The notes under the pieces were generated by a model that was given only the letters and a program-made list of their open reading frames with translations, did not search any database and was not told the DNA's origin. This document shows positions 26,310 through 34,809 of a stretch of DNA of 64,000 bases, one piece after another. Source of the stretch: JADJLQ01 sp044227925 (GTDB lineage Bacteria; Bacteroidota; Bacteroidia; Chitinophagales; Saprospiraceae); the NCBI GenBank assembly GCA_044227925.1, contig JBGAVW010000015.1, forward strand, positions 22,106 to 86,105, in the 5' to 3' direction. Numbering within the stretch: the stretch's first letter is position 1; each line of letters opens with the position of its first letter. The position numbers were made by a program, and so were the translations under genes.

Positions 26310-26534
26310 TTACGGATTAGTCATTTCTCCTACCACTAGATTGGCTGGGGTCAATCCCTTTATACTGGTGGCTAATATATGCGAAATACTGATGTTCTTT
26401 ATTTCATCTGTTTCATTAAGATGCCAGTCAATATACCTGGAATAAGTGGTATAAGAATCAGAAGGATTTATAAAATGTGGTGGAGCGAATAATAAATAGT
26501 CATTGAGTTTGATTGTTGGGTTGTTTTGTTTTAT
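26310..26534 (-). pseudogene. Remnant of an alpha/beta hydrolase (HSL-type esterase) C-terminal part
   Basis: The minus strand is open for 75 codons, from just after a stop (26537-26535) to TAA (26312-26310), without a start codon at its head. The translation contains D-Y-L-L-F-A-P-P-H-F-I-N-P-S-D-S-Y, W-H-L-N-E-T, then I-S-I-S-H-I-L-A-T-S-I-K-G-L-T-P-A-N-L-V-V-G-E. The last part closely follows the esterase pattern (I-S-P-L-x-A-x-S-L-x-G-L-P-P-A-x-x-V-x-A-E-x-D-P-L) just before the catalytic Asp; here it ends in M-T-N-P-stop, so the Asp and His are lost. Interpreted as a decayed acetyl-esterase gene. Not a functional call. Confidence 0.5.
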
Positions 26535-26558
26535 CTAATAAGTTGATAGAATATAAAA

Positions 26559-27122
26559 TTAAGCAGAATGAGTTAATATATTTGCTTCTATACTTTCAAA
26601 TAATTCGGCCAAGAAAACTTTCGCTAATTTATCAGTTGCCGTTTTGTCCAAGGCATTGCCTTTATTATCAAAAGATTTAGCGACATTGGGAACGGGAAAC
26701 ATATTGGTAACTGTCCAAGCTCCTATTTTCCATAAACTGAATTGCAAGGAAACCAATGCTTGTGAACCACCAAAAATACCTGATGAAACTGTGCTTATGC
26801 AAATTGGTTTACCATGCCATTCATCATACAAAAGGTCGATAACATTTTTTAAACTGGCAGGATATCCACCATTATATTCGGGCGTAACAATTATAATTCC
26901 ATCTGCGTGTTTTATTTTAGCAGCAAAATATAAAACTTGTTTGGTAGGGTTTTGAAATGTCTTTATGGTGTCTTCAAAAATGGGAAAATTGAATTCTTTT
27001 AAATCTAATATTTCGACAGTAGATAAATTATTTTCTTCTAAATAAGTTTTGAAATACAAAGCTACATTATGGCTTTTTCGTTCTCTTCTTACACTTGATG
27101 ATATGATAGCGATTTGAGGCAT
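26559..27122 (-). CDS. NADPH-dependent FMN reductase family protein
   Basis: A 187-residue flavodoxin-fold protein: I-I-S-S-S-V-R-R-E-R-K-S phosphate-binding loop (5-16), V-T-P-E-Y-N-G-G-Y-P-A-S-L-K-N-V-I-D (79-96), which is the signature of FMN_red/azoreductase-type proteins, and V-S-S-G-I-F-G-G (112-119). Members reduce FMN, quinones, azo compounds or chromate with NAD(P)H. Its ATG is 7 bases after the stop of the alpha/beta hydrolase gene, so the two form one transcription unit. Confidence 0.9.
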   Translation of the reverse strand: MPQIAIISSSVRRERKSHNVALYFKTYLEENNLSTVEILDLKEFNFPIFEDTIKTFQNPTKQVLYFAAKIKHADGIIIVTPEYNGGYPASLKNVIDLLYDEWHGKPICISTVSSGIFGGSQALVSLQFSLWKIGAWTVTNMFPVPNVAKSFDNKGNALDKTATDKLAKVFLAELFESIEANILTHSA

Positions 27123-27129
27123 TGTGTAT

Positions 27130-28005
27130 TTAATTGTTATCTTTTTCTGAGGATTGATAAATTGAATGCTCTCCTGAAATGAAATTCAATAAGTCGGCAT
27201 TTAGTTTTTCTTTTTCGGTTATGAATAAACCATGTGGAGCATTTTTATAAACAATGTATTTGGCATGTGGAAGTATTGCCGCTGTTTTGTCTCCTGATGC
27301 TTTAATTGGAACAGTTTTGTCAGCATCACCATGAATAATTAAAACAGGAACCATGATTTTTTTAATATCCTCCCGGAAGTCTGTTTCTGAGAATGAGCGT
27401 ACACAATCTACCGTTGCCTTAGCCGAACTCATTAAGCATAACAGCTGATTCCACTCTAATATAGCTTCACTAACGGCTTGCTTATTTTCTTCAACTCCGT
27501 AGAATTTTTTACCAAACTCTTTAAGAAATGCAGGACGATCTTCTTCAATTTTATGAACAGTATCATCAAAAGTTTGCTTATCGGTTCCATCAGGATTGTC
27601 TTCTGTTTTTAGCCTGAATGGTGTTACAGAGCTTATAAAAGCAACTCTCTCAATTTTATCAGTTCCATATTTTCCAATATAGCTTGCAATTTCTCCACCG
27701 CCCATGGAAAACCCAACAAGCGTTACTTTTGATAAATTCAATTGAGTAATTAATTCATTCAAATCATCGGCAAGTGTTTTGTAATCGTAACTCCCCCAAG
27801 GTCTGTCTGATCTGCCAAAACCTCTGCGGTCGTATGCGATACAACGAAGATTGTGTTTTGGAAGTTCTGTTAACTGATATTCCCACATCTCGTGATTAAG
27901 AGGCCATCCATGAATAAATATTACGGGCTTACCTATTCCATACTCCTGATAAAAAATATTTACGAGGTTATTACCCGTTGATGATTTTGATTTTATAAAA
28001 CTCAT
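27130..28005 (-). CDS. Alpha/beta hydrolase, non-haem chloroperoxidase-like
   Basis: A 291-residue alpha/beta hydrolase: oxyanion loop F-I-H-G-W-P-L (26-32), Y-D-R-R-G-F-G-R-S-D-R-P (59-70), nucleophile elbow G-F-S-M-G-G (99-104), acid Asp in I-H-G-D-A-D-K-T-V-P and the base His in N-A-P-H-G-L. These match the non-haem haloperoxidase/arylesterase group, in which perhydrolysis is a side activity. It is upstream of the FMN reductase gene and likely co-transcribed with it, a pairing that suggests a small detoxification or oxidative-stress unit (inference). Confidence 0.88.
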   Translation of the reverse strand: MSFIKSKSSTGNNLVNIFYQEYGIGKPVIFIHGWPLNHEMWEYQLTELPKHNLRCIAYDRRGFGRSDRPWGSYDYKTLADDLNELITQLNLSKVTLVGFSMGGGEIASYIGKYGTDKIERVAFISSVTPFRLKTEDNPDGTDKQTFDDTVHKIEEDRPAFLKEFGKKFYGVEENKQAVSEAILEWNQLLCLMSSAKATVDCVRSFSETDFREDIKKIMVPVLIIHGDADKTVPIKASGDKTAAILPHAKYIVYKNAPHGLFITEKEKLNADLLNFISGEHSIYQSSEKDNN

Positions 28006-28381
28006 ATTGGATTTTATTTTAAGTGGATTTGTTTAAAAAGTTATTCTACATTTTTGGCCTGAGATAAAATTTGTTCCTGTAACCTTTGATGCTACTTTAT
28101 TTATTAAATTAATCATTCTATTGCCGTCCGTATCCCGATAATAAGAGGTTGTGGATAATACTTATTTAAATCAAATATCAGTAACAGGTGTACATAGTTC
28201 TTCAATATTCGATTTGTCTAAATATTTCTGCTTCACCATTTATAACTAAATAGCAGCTCTTTCCTGGATGTGAAAAAGACTTGCTCATTTTTGTCCGTTA
28301 TTATGGCTTTGATTTTATTAATGGCATCGATTTACTTAAAATATTCAGTTGTTCATTTTATTTTTTTTGTATAAAGGTAAA
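28006..28381. other. Gene-free stretch
   Basis: AT-rich spacer between two minus-strand genes; nothing was recognised in it. Confidence 0.55.
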
Positions 28382-28963
28382 TTACATTTTCTCACATTCT
28401 TTTTGGCACATCAATGAATGGTCAAGATGTATTTTTAAAGTAGGAAGAGAAGCTGCTGCCCATGCTTTGATGTCTGGGTCAGTACAATCAATAGATGCTT
28501 TTTCAAAAAGTTCAATAGCTGATTTATGTTCGTCCACTATTATATCGGAATATGCTTTATCAAAGTTTATAACAGATTTTTCACTTAGTTTTTTGTAAAT
28601 CTCTAGTCCGTTTTCTGTTTGCGATGTAGGAAGGGATATGTTTTTAGTTTTTGCCATTTCTGTTAGATCAGCCAATGATTTGGTGTGTTCTTCATTCATC
28701 ATTTTGCCTAATTCTTTTAAGTGATTCATTGTGCCTTTTTGTTGGGCTAATTTTCCTAAATTAATCCCTTTCATATTTATTTCTGCAGCGTTGACCAGAA
28801 ACACTGCGTCATTTTCGCTGCTAATTTTGCCGAATTTTGCTTTGTTGAGTTCTACTGCAACAGATTTTGTGTCTTTGGAATCGCTGTTTATACATGATGA
28901 TATACTAACGATTACAGCAATAGTTAATATTGCTTGATAGATTGTTGTCTTCATATATTTCAT
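28382..28963 (-). CDS. DUF4142 ferritin-like lipoprotein
   Basis: A 193-residue lipoprotein: signal I-L-T-I-A-V-I-V-S-I-S-S followed by the lipobox Cys. The mature part has D-A-V-F-L-V-N-A-A-E-I-N-M-K-G-I-N-L-G-K-L-A, then H-L-K-E-L-G-K-M-M-N-E-E-H-T-K-S and D-K-A-Y-S-D-I-I-V-D-E-H-K, the four-helix DUF4142 pattern (ferritin-like superfamily, DUF305-related). The start is placed at 28963; 28954 is equally possible, and a longer Cys-rich upstream extension is rejected. Function unknown; several homologues are envelope stress proteins. Confidence 0.85.
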   Translation of the reverse strand: MKYMKTTIYQAILTIAVIVSISSCINSDSKDTKSVAVELNKAKFGKISSENDAVFLVNAAEINMKGINLGKLAQQKGTMNHLKELGKMMNEEHTKSLADLTEMAKTKNISLPTSQTENGLEIYKKLSEKSVINFDKAYSDIIVDEHKSAIELFEKASIDCTDPDIKAWAAASLPTLKIHLDHSLMCQKECEKM

Positions 28964-29914
28964 TTTATTTGAATTTTGTAGGATACAAAAGTGTACCTTT
29001 TTATAAGGGTATGTATTGCAAAATTTATCAAATGATTTGCATGATTCACACATTTCAGATGTTAAAAAATAGCAATCGTTGTTAAGGCACAGTTAATCGC
29101 AAACCAAAAGCTTGGTCAATACTTGTCATTGTGCTGGTCGCACGATGGCTCATAGGGTTTTATTTCAATGGTCAGGATCTAGGCTTGTTGCGGACTTGCA
29201 AAACTTTCACTGAAATTTATGACAAACGTTAAAATGAAATACTAATGTAAACTAAAATGCATATACCACAATCTTGTCTAATCGAATTTGTCGTTCGCTT
29301 TTTTGTCAAATTATAGTTGGGCAAATAACTGCATTTTTTTAAATCTGTCCAACTACAAATAAAATATTACATAGAAACAAATCGATCTTGTTAGAAGTGA
29401 TAGGATAACATACAGTACATAAAAAGCTTAGTAGACAGATACTAGACCAGAAGAAATTTAAGCCCCTGAGATTTAGTCCATTATGCTTGAGTGAAAGTGA
29501 AGATTCGAAACTTTCTTTTGAATCCAACGGGCTGAATTGGACTTACATCATCAACTATCATAGCAACATACACATGAATTTTGTAGCCTGTGTGTATGAT
29601 TTTTTCCAGATGGTTTTTCTGACCAGGAAGTATTGATCAAATAGATATAAATATTGCAAAATCAACTGTAATCAATTGGAGTCAATCATTCCTAATTATA
29701 CTGCTGTAATTTTCTCATTTCACTTTTTTCTAATTCAGTAATAGTCAATCGGAAGGATTAAAGGAATGTTTCTAAACTAGAAAAATTTGGGAGGGTAGCG
29801 TAGCGGAGTACAGTGACCGCATTTCAATTTACTCCATATCGAATTGGAGGATGCCCTGTTTGATTGAAACGTTGCAATGTTGTACCATTCTTTATTCTTA
29901 AAATTATTCTTCCA
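28964..29914. other. Long gene-free stretch
   Basis: About 950 bases without a supported gene. A minus-strand open frame of about 50 codons without a start lies around 29500-29660, and a GC-richer patch occurs near 29790-29825; neither could be linked to a known gene or element. This may be the footprint of a decayed mobile element or gene, but nothing proves it. Confidence 0.45.
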
Positions 29915-31396
29915 CTACCTTGCAATCTTATACCCCACCGTCACCACCATTCTATTCAGCTGGTACTTGTTATTTACCAATTGCAAATCATTGGAGGATG
30001 AAGTATAGGGAAGATAGCCATCGTCATAGCGGGTATGCTGTAGGGCGATGTCCATAAAAAACTTGCCTGATCGGTAGCCGAGCCCTGCAGAATAAATCCG
30101 GGTGAGATCATTATCATTGGCATAGGGTGAACCTAAAAGTTTTACACCACCACGTAATCGCAGATCATCTATAGCTATTTCTGCACCCAGGTTGTAATTA
30201 AGTGTAGATTGGTATTGTTTATCGATTTCTTTGTTCAGCTCATTTTGGTAAGCGATATCGTCACTATTTCCATTGGCATCCACGAAGTCAAATTGTGAGG
30301 CCCCATAGTTTATATATTCTACTGAAGCGGATACAAACCCGGTACGGCCTATTACAGAGCCAAAACTTAGACTGGCTCGTGCCGGAGTGATCAGATTGTA
30401 GGTATACTCACCCAGTTGAGGTGATTTTTTATTAAATGTATTTAGCTTTCCTTTATCGAGATAGCTGTAGGATACTGAGGTTTCATACGTATCGCTTTGC
30501 TCGAGGAGGGTAGGGGTCTGGAATGACGCTCCCAGTCTGAACAGATTGTGTAATTTTAATATAGCCCCAAATTTTAAATTTATTCCATTGCCCTGAGTTT
30601 TGAGATATTCGGTATATCCCAGGCCTTCGAATACGGGATTTTGATTACCAGGATCGGATTCGGCATAACTTTTTTCTTCAATATAACTGATCATGGGTAT
30701 ACCCACTGCGGCTCCGATCATGAGTTGGTCTTTATAATTTCCCGCGAGGCCAAATGTAAGCTCATTGAGGCTGCCCCGGTAATTTACAGTTTGCGTTTTC
30801 GCTACGGATTTATTTGGAAAATCAATAAAATCACTTTCGTATACATTGTCACCATTGCTGTCGTAAATGGCTCCAGCTTCATATGCCAGTCCGGCACCGA
30901 AGTCGTCCAGCTGATCGCTTTTAAGCCTTAATGCCTTTTCCCTCCAGTGATCGGTGATCGAACCTGTGGTAGCTCCATCAAAATAAAAGCTTTTGTTGAA
31001 ATCGGCTAACCTGTTATATCCGATAGCATAGTTTACATGTTTCCACCTGGCTCCTTCATATCCATTTCGTACGATTACAATGCCTAGATGGTCTATTGAA
31101 GTACCGTATTTATTATCTGTAAGACTACCTGTATTGCGAAGGTTGCTGTTGGTTTGATTAAAATAGAGTGTAGGGCTAAAAGCGATTTCAGAAAAACGGT
31201 AGCCGCCCAAACCTGCTATATTGCCGGATAGTGCACCAAAATCACCACCAATGGCCCCCATACTGCCTGCTACCCCTGCTGACCTGGCGGAACCATTGGT
31301 ATTGAGGTATGAATATCGCAAAGCATCACTCACTGCCTGACCATTAACCATGGCAAAAGTTGCAAAAAAACATGCTATGAAACCTATTGTTTTCAT
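29915..31396 (-). CDS. OMPP1/FadL-family outer membrane protein
   Basis: A 493-residue outer-membrane protein: signal peptide (1-19, cleaved near VNGQ), then A-L-R-Y-S-Y and G-S-A-R-S-A-G-V-A-G-S-M-G-A-I-G-G-D, the Bacteroidota FadL/TodX-type hatch region, followed by alternating amphipathic strands ending in the aromatic/basic C-terminus V-V-T-V-G-Y-K-I-A-R. FadL-type channels take up hydrophobic compounds. The normal length supports a complete gene. It follows the repeat-rich surface protein gene on the same strand (96 bases apart). Confidence 0.86.
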   Translation of the reverse strand: MKTIGFIACFFATFAMVNGQAVSDALRYSYLNTNGSARSAGVAGSMGAIGGDFGALSGNIAGLGGYRFSEIAFSPTLYFNQTNSNLRNTGSLTDNKYGTSIDHLGIVIVRNGYEGARWKHVNYAIGYNRLADFNKSFYFDGATTGSITDHWREKALRLKSDQLDDFGAGLAYEAGAIYDSNGDNVYESDFIDFPNKSVAKTQTVNYRGSLNELTFGLAGNYKDQLMIGAAVGIPMISYIEEKSYAESDPGNQNPVFEGLGYTEYLKTQGNGINLKFGAILKLHNLFRLGASFQTPTLLEQSDTYETSVSYSYLDKGKLNTFNKKSPQLGEYTYNLITPARASLSFGSVIGRTGFVSASVEYINYGASQFDFVDANGNSDDIAYQNELNKEIDKQYQSTLNYNLGAEIAIDDLRLRGGVKLLGSPYANDNDLTRIYSAGLGYRSGKFFMDIALQHTRYDDGYLPYTSSSNDLQLVNNKYQLNRMVVTVGYKIAR

Positions 31397-31492
31397 ATTA
31401 TATTAATTTAGATATGTTAATTTTTATTGATATGGGTATAAAAAATGGGTGTCGCCACCCATTTCTGTTTATTTCCTGTATTCTGGTAGTGA

Positions 31493-32887
31493 TTACTGAT
31501 TGTCTCGGGGACTGGATCGTGGTGAAGGGCTAGAGGGGCTCGAACTTGGACTTCCACCTCCGAAGTTTGAGTTTCCACTGCTCCTCGGTGAATCAAACCT
31601 GGGGCTTTCAGACCTTGGGGATTCAAATCGCGGTGATTCATGTCTTGGAGATTCAAATCTCGGACTTTGTTGTCTGGGCGCTTCAAACCTCGGGCTTTGT
31701 TGCCTTGGTGCTTCAAATCGGGGTGATTCAGTTGATCGGTTTGATCGAATACTTCTGTCGTTATCATAACCTTCATTTCGCTCAAATGATCTTGGGCTGG
31801 AAGGCTCAAAATTGCGTGAGCGAGTGCTATTATCATTTATTCTGGGTGATGGTCTGCTGCCATTATCATTAGATCTTGGTGAGGTTGCACCACTATTATT
31901 AGTCCCATTGTCATAGTCCCTGAAAGTACGCACTCTCTCAGTAGACTGGTTTCTTTCCCTTACCACATTATTGTCGTTATTTCTTGGGCTCATTCTGCTA
32001 TTGGCGCCAGATGTGTTATCGTTGCTTATATCACCCTGAGGCTGGCGACTTAGAGGAGTATTTCTTTCTCTTACTGTAGTTACCTCCGTTTCCCTTGGAG
32101 AGGTCCTGCGCAAACCGCCGGGATTTGCATTGGGATTATAACCTGGTGTGCCCGGATCAGAAAATATTCTACCAGAAGATCTTGAAGGACCCCGGTCACT
32201 GGTAGTAGTAGCACCATAGGTACGAGGACCAAAATGTACATTATTATCAGTATAATACTTTGGTTGATATACGTTATTATACGAATTGCCCCAATAATTG
32301 GTATTGTAATAGTACCTGTTGCTGTACCAGCTGGTAGGACACCAGGAGTTAAATGCCCAATTATTAAATCCAAAACCCGAGTAGCCAAATGGATTGTAGC
32401 TATAAGTCCAGGGGTCGAAGTATCGGAATCTGTTCCACCTGTTCCACCTGTTCCATCTCCAGTAATCATTATAAGAGTAAAAGCCGAAACTTACCCAGGG
32501 AGTGGAAAATCCAAATCCGGAAGTATAATAATATGGGTCGAAATACCAGGGATCTAAATAATATGGATCATAAAAGCTTCTACCTATGAGAGGTCTGCTA
32601 AATCTTCTGATTCGATTAGTATAGGCATAATCCTCGTTGTAATAGTCATAATTATCTGCATCATAGCTATCGTGCTGTGTGCTGTATTCATCATAATACT
32701 CATTATCAGAACGGTTGGAATTGTAATACGACAGATCATCGTCGCCGTAATTAGAATTACTTACCGTCCTGCTCTTTTTGCGTACAGATGAGGAATTACC
32801 ATTGTAATAAACATCATCATACTGAGCTTGTAAGGTCCACGCAAAACTGACCATCAGGATGATCAAAGATTTAGAGCTGAATTTCAT
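31493..32887 (-). CDS. Secreted low-complexity protein rich in Tyr/Asn/Arg/Ser/Pro with SPRFE repeats
   Basis: A 464-residue exported protein (signal peptide 1-22, M-K-F-S-S-K-S-L-I-I-L-M-V-S-F-A-W-T-L-Q-A-Q). The start at 32887 is chosen because the signal begins there; the longer frame from 32989 adds 34 residues without signal character. The first half is Tyr/Asp/Asn-rich and then Trp/Tyr/Phe/Asn-rich (Y-Y-N-S-N-R-S-D-N-E-Y-Y), like adhesive or hydrogel-type matrix proteins. The second half is Ser/Pro/Arg/Asn-rich and ends with five 10-residue units of S-P-R-F-E-x-P-R-x-x. No domain is recognised; a disordered, polycationic surface or matrix protein is inferred. Confidence 0.7.
   Translation of the reverse strand: MKFSSKSLIILMVSFAWTLQAQYDDVYYNGNSSSVRKKSRTVSNSNYGDDDLSYYNSNRSDNEYYDEYSTQHDSYDADNYDYYNEDYAYTNRIRRFSRPLIGRSFYDPYYLDPWYFDPYYYTSGFGFSTPWVSFGFYSYNDYWRWNRWNRWNRFRYFDPWTYSYNPFGYSGFGFNNWAFNSWCPTSWYSNRYYYNTNYWGNSYNNVYQPKYYTDNNVHFGPRTYGATTTSDRGPSRSSGRIFSDPGTPGYNPNANPGGLRRTSPRETEVTTVRERNTPLSRQPQGDISNDNTSGANSRMSPRNNDNNVVRERNQSTERVRTFRDYDNGTNNSGATSPRSNDNGSRPSPRINDNSTRSRNFEPSSPRSFERNEGYDNDRSIRSNRSTESPRFEAPRQQSPRFEAPRQQSPRFESPRHESPRFESPRSESPRFDSPRSSGNSNFGGGSPSSSPSSPSPRSSPRDNQ
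31577..31726 (-). repeat. Tandem 30-bp coding repeat (SPRFE[A/S]PR unit, five copies)
   Basis: Five consecutive 30-base units encode S-P-R-F-E/D-A/S-P-R followed by QQ, HE, SE or SS. They lie in the C-terminal part of the low-complexity surface protein. Neighbouring units differ mostly by few substitutions, as expected from slippage or unequal exchange, so copy number may vary among strains. Confidence 0.85.
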
Positions 32888-33103
32888 TTGCTTTTGTTTT
32901 AAGATTTTTATTTGAGCAATTTGAAGCACGCTTACGAATTTCAACATGCAAAGTATTAATTTTGTCCCAGATTTTGTGTTAAATACCATTAAGATTAAAG
33001 CATCTTTACGTTAAAATCTGCTGGCATCACAATATTTCAAATAACTCAATTATCATATCGACGAACAAAATAATCAAAAGTTACTTTACAAGAATAATTA
33101 TTT

Positions 33104-34567
33104 ATGGCTAAGGAAATCACACCAAGATCAGAAAACTATGCACAATGGTATCTCGACATCGTAAAAAAAGCAGATTTGGCTGACAATAGTGCTGTACGGG
33201 GATGCATGGTAATTAAACCTAGAGGATATGCCATCTGGGAAAAAATACAAGCCCAGCTGGACAAAATGTTTAAAGAAACCGGGCATGTAAATGCCTATTT
33301 TCCTCTTTTTATTCCTAAAAGTTTTTTGAGTAAAGAAGCCCAGCATGTAGAGGGTTTTGCAAAGGAATGTGCTGTAGTGACCCACCACAGATTAAAAAAT
33401 GATCCCAATGGAAAAGGTGTGATCGTAGATCCTGAAGCCAAACTGGAAGAAGAGCTCATAGTACGACCCACCAGTGAAACCATCATCTGGAACACGTATA
33501 AAGACTGGATACAAAGTTATCGCGATCTGCCTATACTCATCAATCAATGGGCTAATGTAGTCCGGTGGGAAATGCGCACCAGGCCCTTCCTGCGTACCAC
33601 TGAATTTCTATGGCAGGAGGGCCACACAGCTCATGCTACCGATACAGAAGCCATCGAAGAGACTGCCAGTATCCATGAATTGTATACCCGGTTTGTGGAA
33701 GATTATATGGCTGTACCTGTGATCAAAGGCCGAAAAACAGCTAGTGAACGATTTGCAGGCGCTGTAGAAACCTATACCATAGAGGCAATGATGCAGGACA
33801 AAAAAGCCCTGCAAGCCGGGACTTCTCATTTTCTTGGTCAAAATTTTGCGAAAGCATTTGATGTGACCTATCTCACAGAAAAAAATCAAAATGAATATGT
33901 ATGGGCTACAAGCTGGGGTGTCAGTACACGACTCGTGGGGGGATTGATTATGACGCATTCGGATGATGACGGTTTGATATTACCTCCCCGTATGGCACCC
34001 ACCCAGGTGGCCATAGTACCTATTCCAAAACCAACTCCAACCATTAATGATGCAGTGTATAAACTGATAAATGCGTTTAAAGCCAGGGGGATATCTGTAG
34101 TCTATGATTTAGATGAAAGAAACAGGCCCGGATTTAAGTTTGCAGAACATGAAATGAAAGGAGTTCCGGTACGCATCGGAATTGGACAGCGGGACCTGGA
34201 TCAAAATCAAGTGGAAATAGCCCGCAGAGATACTAAAGCCAAAACCATGGTGGTGCTGGATGGAGTAACTGAATTTGTGGCGGATCTATTAATACAGATG
34301 CAGGACGATTTGTTCAATAAAGCGAAAAAATTTCGGGAGGATAATTCGCATAATGTAGATAGTTACGATGAATTTAAAGAACGAATTGAAGAGGGCGGTT
34401 TTTTTCATTGTCATTGGGATGGCACTCCTGAGACCGAAGCCAGGATAAAAGAAGAAACCAAGGCGACCATTCGATGTATTCCTTTGGATCAGGTCAAAGA
34501 AGAAGGTAAATGTATGGTGACCGGGGAAAAGTCGGAGGGTAGGGTAATCATTGCCCGGGCGTATTGA
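33104..34567 (+). CDS. proS: Prolyl-tRNA synthetase (short, archaeal/eukaryotic-like type)
   Basis: A 487-residue class II synthetase charging tRNA-Pro. The N-terminus (ENYAQWYLDIVKKADLADN, R-G-C-M-V-I-K-P-R-G-Y-A-I-W-E) identifies the ProS type without the editing insertion, as found in archaea, eukaryotes and many Bacteroidota. Motif 2 F-L-R-T-T-E-F-L-W-Q-E-G-H-T-A-H and P-T-S-E-T (motif 2 region) and motif 3 A-G-T-S-H-F-L-G-Q-N are intact. The anticodon-binding domain (P-T-P-T-I-N-D-A..., V-R-I-G-I-G-Q-R-D-L) and the C-terminal zinc-like domain follow. Length is normal, start well placed. Confidence 0.96.
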   Translation: MAKEITPRSENYAQWYLDIVKKADLADNSAVRGCMVIKPRGYAIWEKIQAQLDKMFKETGHVNAYFPLFIPKSFLSKEAQHVEGFAKECAVVTHHRLKNDPNGKGVIVDPEAKLEEELIVRPTSETIIWNTYKDWIQSYRDLPILINQWANVVRWEMRTRPFLRTTEFLWQEGHTAHATDTEAIEETASIHELYTRFVEDYMAVPVIKGRKTASERFAGAVETYTIEAMMQDKKALQAGTSHFLGQNFAKAFDVTYLTEKNQNEYVWATSWGVSTRLVGGLIMTHSDDDGLILPPRMAPTQVAIVPIPKPTPTINDAVYKLINAFKARGISVVYDLDERNRPGFKFAEHEMKGVPVRIGIGQRDLDQNQVEIARRDTKAKTMVVLDGVTEFVADLLIQMQDDLFNKAKKFREDNSHNVDSYDEFKERIEEGGFFHCHWDGTPETEARIKEETKATIRCIPLDQVKEEGKCMVTGEKSEGRVIIARAY

Positions 34568-34809
34568 TGTTTAACCGTTTTGCCTGTGGGGTCCCAATTT
34601 TTACATTGGTCGGGCATCATGGTACCCACTAAAGTTAAAAATTATAAATAATCTATGCAGAGAGGGTATGTTTCTCTCTTTGATTACACTATAGGGTAGT
34701 TTATCTTAAATACCGGGATATTAAATTTGCTATTGTATCAATGCATTTTTTTAAAATAGATGGTAAAGATTAATTCATTAACTTAGCCATCCCAAAAGTA
34801 GACCTAAAG

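Noticed and set aside
27007..27018. Third copy of the XRE operator half AATATTTCGACA
   Set aside because: It is a single copy inside the coding sequence of the FMN reductase, with no promoter; most likely chance in AT-rich DNA.
29500..29660. Minus-strand open frame without a start in the long gap
   Set aside because: About 50 codons, no start codon and no family resemblance that could be defended; noted only as part of the gene-free stretch.
29790..29825. GC-richer patch resembling part of a repeated element
   Set aside because: No second copy was found in the window and no inverted ends were seen.
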